Positions 1 through 10,149 of a DNA stretch of 64,000 nucleotides are shown piece after piece. A program made the translations under genes and the position numbers. The stretch comes from Owenia fusiformis (Eukaryota > Annelida > Polychaeta > Sabellida > Oweniidae): contig CAIIXF020000007.1 of NCBI GenBank assembly GCA_903813345.2, positions 36,788,759-36,852,758 on the forward strand, given 5' to 3'. Within the stretch, counting starts at the first letter, position 1. The number at the start of each line of letters is the position of its first letter. The notes beneath the pieces were generated by a model. It ran no database searches. It worked only from the letters and a program-made list of their open reading frames with translations, and had not been told where the DNA came from.

Positions 1-199
1 GAGCAGTTCAGAAATCAGACAAGATTTTCCAGCCAGCAATTAAAGAATTCTCTCTTAAAAAATCACTCATTAGATCAACTATTCCAAATAACCTAACCAC
101 ATTCAATGTCAAACGCAGTCGACTCAAAAACAAAATAAATTGAAAAAATTCACAATTTGTACAAGTATGCTCAGCACAGCAGTGAAGTTTCAATATGAA
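1..199. other. No recognised feature at left edge
   Basis: AT-rich sequence. I see no gene, splice pattern or repeat structure that I can support here. Confidence 0.5.
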
Positions 200-1640
200 G
201 ATACAACCTCAATCGTTATGATGTTGTTAAGCATAATGCTGTTCTATACGACGAGGCTATTGTTTTGTACAATATTATGCTACTCTCTTCAATATTTGTT
301 TTATTGTTCAGCATGATGCATGATGTTGATGTATCATACAATACACGGTTATTGTACTGTACAATGCATTGTTGTTCCGTACAATCTAAATATTATTGTT
401 CAGAACAATAATGTTGATCTTTCTATATTTCAGACATCGATCTGTACAATATTGTCATGTTCCATACAATCTTTACATTGTTAAGCATCATGTTGTTTCA
501 TACAATAAGGTGTTCTGTACAATCCTTTGTTTCTCAGACTGAAGAACATATATTGTAAATGTATATTGTTGTCCAGCACAATAACGTTGATGTTTCATAC
601 AATACGGTTATTATCCTGTACAGTTTTTTTTGTTGATCCGTACAATCTGTATATTGTTGTCCGCGCAATAATGTTATGTTTCATGAAATTCGCTTATTGT
701 AGTATACAATCCTTTCTTGTTCCGTACAACATTAATTATGTTGTTCAGCGCGATGATGTTGTTGTTTCATACATAATAGTTATTGCTTCATGCAGTCTTA
801 GGCTGTTCTTTACAATAAAGTATATACCCCATACAAAAAGTTTATGTTCTGTACCAAGACATTTTCCTTACAATAAATTTCTTTTTTGTAGAATAGACTC
901 ACTAAATGAGAAAGAATGCTTCGTATGAAAATGGCATCAAGTGGAGAACGTCTCGGTCAAAACTAGAAAGTCATATTGATTACACCCTTCGAAAGGAGAA
1001 AATATCATGAGGGAATGAGTCTTACTGCATTAAATAGAAAATATTGTAAGCGAGCTATTAATGAGGGTACCAAGGATATTATTATGAGCGTTTCTTGTGC
1101 ATACTTTAAAGTCGCGACACATTACTATCTTCATTTAAGGGTCGTGTATCAACGTTTTTCCAATTGATAAGTAAAATCGTTATATTATTGTTTGTCATAA
1201 TAATGTTGATCTTTCATACAACACGGTTGCTGTTCTGTACAATATTTTGCTGTTCCGTACAGTCTTTAAGTTATTGTTTTTCAGCACTATAATCTTGATG
1301 TTTCATATAATAAGCGTATCGTTATGTACAATCCTTTTGTCCTGTGCAATCTGTATATTGTCGTTAAGCACAATATTATTGATGTTTTATATAATACAGT
1401 TATTGTTTTGTGCAATATTTTTTGTTCCATACAATTTCTTTATAGTTGTTCTGAAAATATGGATGATGTTTCATACTATAGGGTTATTGTCCTTTACAAT
1501 TTTTTGTTGATCCGAACAATCTGAATATTGTTCAACATAATAAAATTGAAGTTTTTACAATACAATTTTGTTCTGTATAATCTCTTTTGATCCGTTTGCT
1601 CTTTATATTGTATCATCTTTACGATATGTACCATGTGAGG
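200..1640. repeat. Degenerate ~85-bp minisatellite
   Basis: Diverged tandem units recur about every 82-91 bp, for example near 587, 669, 751, 1288, 1379 and 1467. Each carries variants of GATGTTTCATACAATA, GGTTATTGTTCTGTACAAT and TTGTTCCGTACAAT. The repeated words TACAAT and CATACAAT explain the several open frames here, which share low-complexity Cys/Phe/Ile/Val-rich products. Array edges are approximate and copies are too diverged for a firm copy number. Confidence 0.7.
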
Positions 1641-1952
1641 TACCATCTACCATTTTCATTAAGTGAAAATTCAATGGAGATTCAAATAGAAAATCTCTAA
1701 AGAGCGCTCTAGGCTCTATTTACTTTAATTTTGCGTTGCATAAATCAATATAAACATAAGAAATATATATGTGAATCATTTGTGCGTTTAAGTTGACCCT
1801 TCATATTATTACTGGCATTACAATAAAGATTGAATTTTAATAAAGGAATACAATCGGGCTAATATTTTATAATACAATTATAATGTGAATAATATGAATA
1901 CTGAATGTAATATTTTTTGTTGGAAATTGTTGAAAGACCCAGGAGGATAATC
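1641..1952. other. Gene-free AT-rich spacer
   Basis: Nothing recognisable is present. It lies directly downstream of the minus-strand fibrinogen-domain pseudogene and may include its 3' flank. Confidence 0.4.
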
Positions 1953-2559
1953 TTATTTTAGGCAAACTTTCATGTCAATCTTTTTAAAAGAATTGTGATG
2001 GTCGTTTGGTGAGCCAATTGTGTTTGGCCACTTGTACCATGACACACACTCACTATTAGCAGGACACTGAGCATTAGCACTATAAAGCCAAACAGATTTG
2101 CATGATGGCAGAAATTATACCACTAAGTCCCTTTGAAGTTTACAGCACAATTGCTCCTGTATTCATCATGATCACTGTCATTTGTGGTAAATACCATTCC
2201 ATTTTTTTCTAAAAAAATTTCATTTCTCAAAATGATTCTCGACATTATTAATAATAAAAAACAACGAACGTTGATAGGGAATGAAATGTTTCCAAAGTTA
2301 TTAAATAGAGAACCAGATTTAGCGAGCAGCATACATAACGAAAAATTGTTTCAATCTCAGAATATTTCAGGCTTATGTCATTTCTTTTCATGTCTATTTT
2401 CTGAAAATCCCCATAGTGTACACTTTTTTCAGGAAATCTAAGGATCGATTTTTACAATTTTTGGGAGATATAGTATTTGAGATCATAAGGTATAAATTGG
2501 TAGGTCAATTGTTCATGTTACTTAGAAATTTGTCAGCCCCATAGATCCGATTCTGCCTT

Positions 2560-3160
2560 TTAGTACATATTATTTTTTATTTTCAATTCAAAGAAAGAAC
2601 AAATATGTATTTTGAGCACTATGTATTCTTTGATGCAAGGCATTGGAATTTAAAAAAGGTTTAATTATAGAGTCTACGGAGGACAATTGATATCTTGACA
2701 AATTGAGAGCATTCGTGTAGCCATAAAGACTTTTATATGTGCGCCATGATTAAATAAATATTACATTCCTCGAAAAAATTTGCTATTAAATATTCCACTA
2801 TTCAGTAACTAACTGTAAGTTTATAAGGTCATTATGAACACTCCTCTATTATAAAATGAAATACCAAACAAAAATCTCTTGAATTGGAATCTTTTCAAAT
2901 CATCATCTTACCTCAGTATTGAAGCGTGGGAATCGCATGTTTCAGAATTTGACATATTGAACTCTGAAGTCTCAATGAATTAGGAATGAGGATTTCTCCC
3001 TAAATATCTCGTTTTAAAAAATATGTTCCATAAAGATATTTTGGTATTTGCCCTTGAAGGTATGTTAACTCTTGATTCTGACTTCATTAAACAAATGTTA
3101 TATTAAAATGTATGATTTTGCCTTCAGATATCAGGATATCTATCAGTAAAAGATTCACCG
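2560..3160. repeat. Dispersed repeat copy (also at 15.0-15.9 kb)
   Basis: Words such as CCACTATTCAGTAA, TAAGGTCATTA, ACACTCCTCTAT and GCATGTTTCAGAATTTGACA recur in the same order at 15000-15880. It lies in the intron of the FReD pseudogene. No coding content is seen, so the class is unknown. Confidence 0.6.
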
Positions 3161-3384
3161 AAAACAATTTTAAAATAGAAAATCAAATTGTCTAACATTT
3201 CCAAATTCAATTGTATTCTGCGAAAACAAATGCAGGTATCTGAAATGATGTCAATTTATTTTTTTCCAGCCCTAAAAACAATTTTTTCTTTACACTGTAC
3301 ATATCATTCAAATACGAATTCAAACATAAGGAGGCTTAAACACTTCGGTTGTCAAACTTTTGGAGGGGATGTAAATTGTATGTA

Positions 3385-3886
3385 CAGGGTGGTCAAATAA
3401 AACGGCAACCCTGTTGCTATACTCCCTGATATTTGGTACATGTGTACATCATTCAATCTCCCACCAGCCAGGTTGATAGTTTACAGCACTTTAAACAACA
3501 TGCTCCAAAGTTCAATATTTTGCTTTTGGCAAACCTGCATCCGTCGTCCAAAATGTTCTTACCCGACTTCTACCTGTGGGATGTGCCAAAGGTAAAGTAG
3601 TGTACAGAAAGGACATCAGGACAATTACAGACCTCAAAAAGGAGATCGTACTTTTTTTCAGGCCTCAATACTGAGGATTGCAGTTGGGTCATAGACAACC
3701 TGTGCAGGTTTACCTAAGCGCGATGATGGCCGAACCTGGGGCATGTTGTAACATTGTGATCAATCATGAAATATGGTAAGCTGATAAAAAATGAATAATG
3801 TAAAATTGTGTAAAATATCAGGGAGTAATTCTTCAAAATGACAAAGATATGAGGAAAATACAGGGTTGCCATTTTTGACCACCCTG
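3385..3886 (+). mobile_element. Mariner-like element remnant, 502 bp
   Basis: The terminal inverted repeats begin CAGGGTGGTCAAA and end TTTTTGACCACCCTG, flanked by TA at 3383-3384 and 3887-3888, as expected for Tc1/mariner insertion. The inside retains degraded transposase: around 3560-3650, frames read FYLWDVPK and VYRKDIRTITDLKKEI, resembling the C-terminal FFLWGYLK and DLxELK region of mariner transposases. The N-terminal and central parts are missing, so it is non-autonomous. Confidence 0.75.
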
Positions 3887-4223
3887 TATGAAAAATACAG
3901 AAATGGTTTCATGTGAGGAACCCAAATGAAGGGGGAGATTTGTTGATAACATAAACCGTAGAACCCCTGGTCACCGAATCCTGGATAAGCATCCCATGCA
4001 TCGACAATATATCCCTCAATTGTCAGTGTGTAGTTATCATGTTCATCACTCACATCAAATATGGAGTATTCAGCATGAGGCGTTTCGTTCTGTGGTGGCC
4101 ACATGTTAAGATCAACTCTGAGTTTATAGTTCCCTTTAGTAACTAAACCATTTAGATTGTCTAAGCCAATGAAATGTTCTCCCATCGGGCTACCAAAATG
4201 CAAACCCTCTTTGATACTCTGTC

Positions 4224-6186
4224 CTAAACATGAAGAAATAACTTTTCAGCCCTCTGAAAATGTGATTGAAAAATAGCTAAAAGTAGGAGCTTAGGAAAGG
4301 TCACTGAACAGAATCTTTTGAATTTTTCTGAAAATGTGCCCAATATAATTGCTCTAAATAAACCAATCTTTGAAAATGTGAATGATATTATTCGTAGAAA
4401 AAGAAAAATTGAAAACAACTGAATTGAAAGGCAATCTATTTTCCTTTTTATGACCGTCATTTTTGTTTCAGACAATTTTCTAAAATTTCGAAGATTGTAT
4501 CAGCAGTAAGAGCAATATATTGGGTACATTTTCTGAAAAATTCAAAAGATTCTTCAGTGACCTTTCCCGAGGGGCTACTTTAAGCTATTATTCAGTCACA
4601 TTTTCAGCGGGCTAAAAAGGTTATTTCGTCATGTTTAAGGTCATTCTGACCATGGACATTTTGATCCTGGTCCTGTAAATGATGTGGAACTATTTGAATT
4701 GACTGGAGGTCAATATAGAACTCTGTTATCTTTGTTCAAAAAATGTCTAAAAATGCCAATTTTTTTTCACTTCCTGTTTTGTCATTTCCTGTTTAGTACC
4801 ACTGCACCTTAATAAGAAGATCAGGATAAGTTGTACTCATGTTAGATTCATTTGTCCTTTTCAGTTCTAGCTCAGTAGGATATATCTCAAAAGTCCTTAA
4901 GTTTTGGGTTTAACAGGTCATCAATATATATATATTAATGCACTGGCATAGATTTATCTATAATCTGACGTAAACATTTATACTCATATGAGAATAGGAA
5001 AAGGTGTGCCAAGGATGAGCACAAACTGTACCCATTTTTATACCTACACTCTGATGTAAAACTGTATTAAGGACTGTTCATGTACTTCATTTCTAGTATA
5101 TACTCTTCAAAAATTGAAATTAAAAACTAAGTTGATTTCCAGTGAAGATAATTTGAAGTAAAATCTTGATAACAGGAGAATATGTTTTATGGACTCCTTT
5201 ACCAAATGGTATCAACAACTTGAGATGATTATGACACTGTTGCACACAGCATTTCATGTCTATTTTTCTAAAAAATATGGTTCTGAGTTTATTCCATGAT
5301 TTAATCATGATACAAGGCATTTCATTTTTAAGTTTAAGTGCAACATGTAATGATTATAATTTTTGGTCAAACTATGGTACCTTCATTACCTATTTGTTAA
5401 CATTTTTGTACTCCCACATTCCCACATTCAATACAAACTAATTGGTCTACATGTCATAAGAACAGAAATATTGGATTTCAATCTAAACAAAATGAAACAT
5501 AAAGGGGCTAATCTCCAGAATTTCGGTTTTCAGTTGGGGGGGGGGGTGCGATTGTGGCATAAACAAGCCAGAAAATTAAGATTAACCCTGCATTTTACAT
5601 ACAAAAAGCATTTAAAAGCTCCTATATTGGGGGGGGGGTGCGATCGCACCCATCGCATCCCCTTGGCTACGCCTAGATGGGAAATGAATATGAAACATAT
5701 CAGCAGATTGACATTTGTTGACTGTTACCACGTTGTACATATATACAGAATACAGGCTGAGACAAGTCCATACATATATGATATGCAGATACAAGTACAG
5801 AATGTACATGGACAACTTATTTCCGCTCTCTAGGCCTACGCAAACTTTTCTTCCAAAAATCGGCCCATTAGAGCTTCTGAGAAAGTTCTGACAAATTGGT
5901 GTCTGTCACCGAGTTATATGCTTAGATTGAGTTACTGGTCTTTAAGTCTTGAACTACTGTAATGGGATACTCTTAACAGATCCTAGGTGGACATAGATAA
6001 CGCGTTACAGCCACACGTAGCTGTTCAAAACGAGGCTGCCCGGACCAGGCACCAACTTTCTCTGTATTGTAAAACATAAAGTAGTTAATGCCTTATGCTT
6101 TTCTATTGAGGATTTTGAATGAATCAGGTATCTAACGCAATTTCTCAAAAAGAGAAGATCAAGCAAGGGCAATATATAGAGGATAT
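4224..6186. other. Gene-free region with two G-tracts
   Basis: I see no exon I can support. Poly-G runs at about 5537-5547 and 5630-5640 are both followed by GTGCGAT, and the second runs into GCACCCATCGCATCCCC, suggesting an unclassified repeat. Upstream exons for the FReD pseudogene could lie here on the minus strand, but I did not find them. Confidence 0.4.
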
Positions 6187-6316
6187 CCTATGATTTATGA
6201 GTGATATGATTTTTATCCACGAATGGATATGATATCTGCACGAGCGAGCGTAGCGAGAGAGTGCAGATATCAATATCCACGAGTGGATTAAAATCATATC
6301 ACGAGTAAATCATAGG
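6187..6316. repeat. Palindromic fold-back repeat, ~130 bp
   Basis: The block runs from CCTATGATTTATGAGTGATA to the near-inverse TATCACGAGTAAATCATAGG. Inside, GATATCTGCAC and GTGCAGATATC flank a GAGCGAGCGTAGCGAGAGA centre. It can fold into one long hairpin and resembles a MITE. The palindrome at 23240-23340 has the same design. Confidence 0.7.
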
Positions 6317-6324
6317 ATGTTCTT

Positions 6325-6607
6325 TTTATTCCATAGTTAAAGTCATCATCAGAATCGTCGGAAATTAAGTTATTTAATTCGAATTTCCAAACGATCCGGC
6401 GATGTTGACACTTAGCCTCGTTTTGAGTCTGAAGTAGCAAAAATCCATTAACCATCGCATACGACGTCGTATGTCATGGCTAAAAAATCGTATGTTATGG
6501 TTAAGTGAAAATTTGTCAAAAATATCATATTTTACCACTGATTACAAAAATACCGTTTTTATTTTCACATGTTATCCTATGAATATCATGCTAACTATGG
6601 AATAAAT
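6325..6607. repeat. Second inverted-repeat unit
   Basis: ATTCCATAGTTA near 6330 is answered by TAACTATGGAATAAA near 6593-6607, with ATCGTATGT repeats between. Probably a short non-autonomous element; no coding content is seen. Confidence 0.45.
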
Positions 6608-6754
6608 CCCTTTATCCTATGCCAAGTCGAGTTTTAGGGAGATAAGTTGGTAAGATATATCCCGTATCCTGATTTTGAGGTTTCCATATACTGAACCTCC
6701 ATATCTCCCGCCATATCTCCCGCTCCAGGGCATATCTCCCCGCTTCGAAAGAAA

Positions 6755-6925
6755 AATTTGAAAAATTGAAAAAATAAGAAAAAATGTTTAAAAGAAATTT
6801 GAAAAAAATAAAAATTGAAAAAAAGAAAAAATAGAAATAATTAAAAAAAATTGAAAAAAAATTTGAAAAATGTGAACAAAAATTGAAAAAATTGAAAAAA
6901 ATTGAAAGAAAATTAGAAAACTCGT
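6755..6925. repeat. A-rich GAAAAATT simple repeat
   Basis: Irregular runs of GAAAAA and TTGAAAAA over about 170 bp. The Phe-rich open frame on the other strand is an artefact of this composition. Confidence 0.8.
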
Positions 6926-7171
6926 ATAGGATAAAGCAGTTATGTACGGTCGTTTTGGATATTGGGTTCATCCCTCGTGAGATATGCACATCTACCTTCA
7001 GTCCCTACGGTCCCTCAGGATAAACCCATATCCAAAACCTCCCAGTACATTACCCTTATGTATCGAACGAAACGAAGAATAATAGGGAGCACGTCTTCAA
7101 TTAGTATTAATGTCGAGGAAAAAACGAAAACCGATAGGAGGAGCCCGTCCGAGGGGGAGCCAGGCCCCATA

Positions 7172-7190
7172 CCCCCCCCCCCCCCCCCCC
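7172..7190. repeat. Poly-C tract
   Basis: Nineteen consecutive C bases, likely length-polymorphic. Confidence 0.9.
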
Positions 7191-7299
7191 TGGACCCGCC
7201 AGTGCTAATGGTACATCTTCAGACCAGTCTATACTTTCTGTATCCCCAGGCTGATAGATTAAAAAATTGCGCATCACACTTAGTTATTTATGCTTAGTA

Positions 7300-9850
7300 C
7301 AGGGTGATCGGAAAAAAGGGAGACCATTAAAATGGGCAATATCTCTCAAACTAATACGTATAGTGACATCAATGAGATTTTGCACACATCAGAAAAGTTC
7401 TATGGAAATTTGTACCTGGAAGTTTTAATACAACCAGTCGACAGGTTTAGGAGCTGTTTTTTGGGGGGGAGGTGGGTAAATTAAATTTCAGTTTTCCTTG
7501 AAAATTAAATGTATTAAATGAAGAATCCTGCCATGGGTATAAAAAGGTTTGCTTTTTGAACTACTTTTGGAATAAGTGAGTGCTATGCATTTGATAACAG
7601 AGTGAGGATTATAGGGAGTGGGGGTAAATTAGAACTTTTCTAGTGATCATGCCCTCCCCCTAATAAACTTTATGTAGTTTTAAGAATGACAGCATAGACT
7701 CTCTCCTCAATAGCATTACCTCCCTACCCCCCCCCCCACAAATAAATCATTGAGCTGATAAAATGTACCCGCGTCTCAGAGTGTAATATATGGTGGACTA
7801 GACAGAGCTCATGCTTCAAGGCATCATTGGCGTGTAAATTTCTGTACTTTCAAATGCAGACTATTGCATATGAATATAGAACCACGAGACATTTCGCTTG
7901 GTCAATATCATATTTTCCCTCGAAATAAAAGTCCATCCCTTCCATTAAGCGCCATATATCATACATATACATTTTTAGAATACTCCTTGGAGAAGTATTA
8001 CTACTCATTATAGAATTTCTAATCTAATTGTGCAACCTCCACATTCTTGTATTTCTAAGTGGTAGGGGTCAACAAAGCCATATTAAAAATACAAAATAGT
8101 ACTTAATCCTTAAATGACAATGTCAAACATAGCCTGGAAATTATTTATTGAATATTACTTGAAACACTATAACTGCATATTATTTCTCTTGAGTTGCAAC
8201 AATAAAATCATTGAGACTAAAAAGGGGTAAGGGGTAGAGGTCAACAAAGCCATATTAAAATTACAAAATAGTACCCAATCATTACATTCCTTATATTACA
8301 ATGTCAAACATAGCCTAAGAATGATTTGTGAATACTACTTACTGTATATTATTTCTCTGAACCTGCAAAAATAAAATTGGTGAAACGAAAATATGGTTTT
8401 TATTTCTATAAATTATGTTTTCTCCTAAACCAGTCAATACGTCTCTTTTCAATTTTAGGATACACTTAACCACTGGACTAGTGACATATTGTATAGAAAG
8501 CATTACTAAAGCAAATTTTTAATTGATGTTATAGAATGATTATCTAATACCCCCCTCAAATATTATTCAATGCAATGTACTTTCAATATTTTTGTGATCA
8601 TGTTTTATTGTGTCACACGAATTTTTACCTCGATATCATTCTTGCCGTGGTGGCTTTATAAATAACTGTAGAACGTATAGAAGTTACATGTCTATGAAAA
8701 ACACAACAGTTATTAAATACATATTTTTTAAATCACAAATTTAAGGTCCATTTTTGGGATATCCTAAATCAAATGAATTATCAATGATGTTGAGGAATGA
8801 AAAAAGAAAAGAACTTTTGCAGGAGTGATTATCACTTTACTAGGCAAATCACCCTGAATATTGATAATAAATCATATAATTGTTTTCAATTGGAGTGTCA
8901 GAGGAATGACATTAATTGAAGCTTGCTCTTCCAATTATTAGCAAATTTTCCTTATTTGTTGCAGCTGGTGCTAATTATACTTAGTTATTGGAAAGTTTCA
9001 GGAAAGGTTCGGGAATGAGAAATCATAAAATGTACAAACTTCCAACCTCCTTGTTTGATGTATTTGTATATATTTCCAAACTGACTGCGCATTATACTAC
9101 TAAAGTGTCAGAAGTGGCTCAAAATTCAATACTAGTATTTTGTTTGATATATCGTAAATGTTCGAAATAATAAGGTTCGGAAATGAAAAATCGTGAAATA
9201 TACAAACTTTTAACTTCCTTGTCTGATGCTATTTATATTTCCCAACTGACTGTACATTATGCTAATACAGTTTTCTCATTGGTCAATCACATAAAATGTG
9301 ACTAGAAATATACAGAGTTTATTTACCTGGAGGGATTCAATATGGGTTTTATTCGGAGGGGCACTATGATAATTCCCAAGGGCCCGGAGGGAAATATCAT
9401 ATTGTCACAAAGAATAAAGCCGTATTTAATCCCAATTACTGAATACGCTTTTTATCCCATAATAGTCACAACCCTCTCAATAATATTATTAGATCCAAAT
9501 TCATATCTGTTTTTGCAGGAAACAAAATCAGACTACATATATTAAGTCTATAAAATATGACTCAACGTTATGACATTTTGATTTTAATTTACAACAGACA
9601 ACATCAAAAATTCAACATGAATACACACAGGGCTTATTGCCCAGATTTTTATGACGTACACTCGCTTTGTCAGAGCATGATGATAAAATTACAATGCGTT
9701 TAATAGGCTTATATAGCGCCATACCTCATACGTTTTTAAATACTCAATGTAACTTTGTTTGGAGAATATCGCCTTTCACATAAAACACTGTTGTAGCACG
9801 CTATATCGACCCAACTAAACGAAACAGGAAGTTTTATTTGTCAAAATTCT
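7300..9850. other. Gene-free region with two local duplications
   Basis: A lone transposon end starts at 7300 (TA then CAGGGTGATCGGAAAAAAGG) with no partner found. Two tandem duplications follow. Units at 8061 and 8233 (172 bp apart) share GTCAACAAAGCCATATTAAA. Units at 9004 and 9172 (168 bp apart) share AAGGTTCGG and CAAACTT. No exon is supported. Confidence 0.5.
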
Positions 9851-9865
9851 TGGGAGTTGAATATT

Positions 9866-9883
9866 CTTTTCATTTTCATTTTC
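9866..9883 (-). promoter_or_regulatory. ISRE/IRF-like triple GAAANN element
   Basis: Read on the minus strand this is GAAAATGAAAATGAAAAG, three consecutive GAAANN half-sites. The known IRF-binding ISRE consensus is GAAANNGAAANN. It lies about 70 bp upstream of the RING-gene ATG and just upstream of a TATA-like TTTATAAG, the position expected of a proximal promoter element. The match is seen directly; immune inducibility is inferred. Confidence 0.5.
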
Positions 9884-9900
9884 ATTCACAAGTTTTAACA

Positions 9901-9908
9901 TTTATAAG
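9901..9908 (+). promoter_or_regulatory. TATA-like box of the RING-NHL gene
   Basis: TTTATAAG lies 44 bp before the ATG at 9952, implying a short 5' UTR of about 15-25 nt if used. The start context is AGCATGG, with A at -3 and G at +4, a strong animal initiation context. Confidence 0.4.
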
Positions 9909-9951
9909 CCAGCATAACATAAGTGGGTAACGCACACCAAGAAACGCCAGC

Positions 9952-10149
9952 ATGGAGGAAGCTTCGGACAGTAATTGCTGTGCTTCGTGCAATACTACTG
10001 CAAAAGAACCAAAGACATTAGATTGTACGCACATTTGCTGTTTGGGGTGCCTTCAAGGTCTCATCAAAGAAAACAAATCGTCGAAACTTGTAAAATGTCC
10101 GAAATGCAAAAAGGAAAGCCGCGTACCTGATGGGGTGGAGCAGTTGAAG
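9952..10149 (+). CDS. Exon 1: N-terminal RING finger
   Basis: It encodes 66 residues from ATG to a GTGAGT donor. The RING ligands are C10-x2-C13, C25-x-H27, C30-x2-C33 and C49-x2-C52, a complete C3HC4 set with the typical CTHICCLGCL core and a CPKC end. RING fingers of this kind recruit E2 enzymes and promote ubiquitin transfer. The start is the first ATG after the promoter motifs, with a strong context. If the donor were not used, the frame would run on 26 codons to a stop, so the short product is probably not the real protein. Confidence 0.85.

Larger units (their letters stand above)
1953..4223 (-). pseudogene. Fibrinogen C-terminal domain (FReD) gene remnant, two exons
   Basis: Two minus-strand exons encode the C-terminal half of a fibrinogen-related domain, as in ficolins, tenascins and invertebrate FREPs. 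Exon A (4223 to 3957) follows a TTTAG acceptor and reads GSPMGEHFIGLDNLNG, then a NYKLRVDL stretch and a NYTLTIEGY strand. Exon B (2208 to 1953) reads NGMVFTTNDSDHDEYRSNCA and ends with a WYKW ... KKIDMKV tail and a TAA stop. The phases fit: one base at the end of A, two at the start of B. Exon B is broken by an in-frame TAG at 2125-2123, where an AWWY-like motif is expected, and by a one-base shift a few codons later. No N-terminal FReD exons were recognised upstream. A mariner remnant sits in the intron. Secreted lectin-like recognition is the usual role of the family; this copy looks non-functional. Confidence 0.75.

Noticed and set aside
527-1524. Open frames with Cys/Phe/Ile-rich products
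   Set aside because: They come from the ~85-bp minisatellite in overlapping frames and show no domain or splice logic.
4224-4475. Minus-strand 83-codon frame upstream of the FReD exon
   Set aside because: AT-rich Phe/Ile/Leu product without FReD motifs; probably chance.
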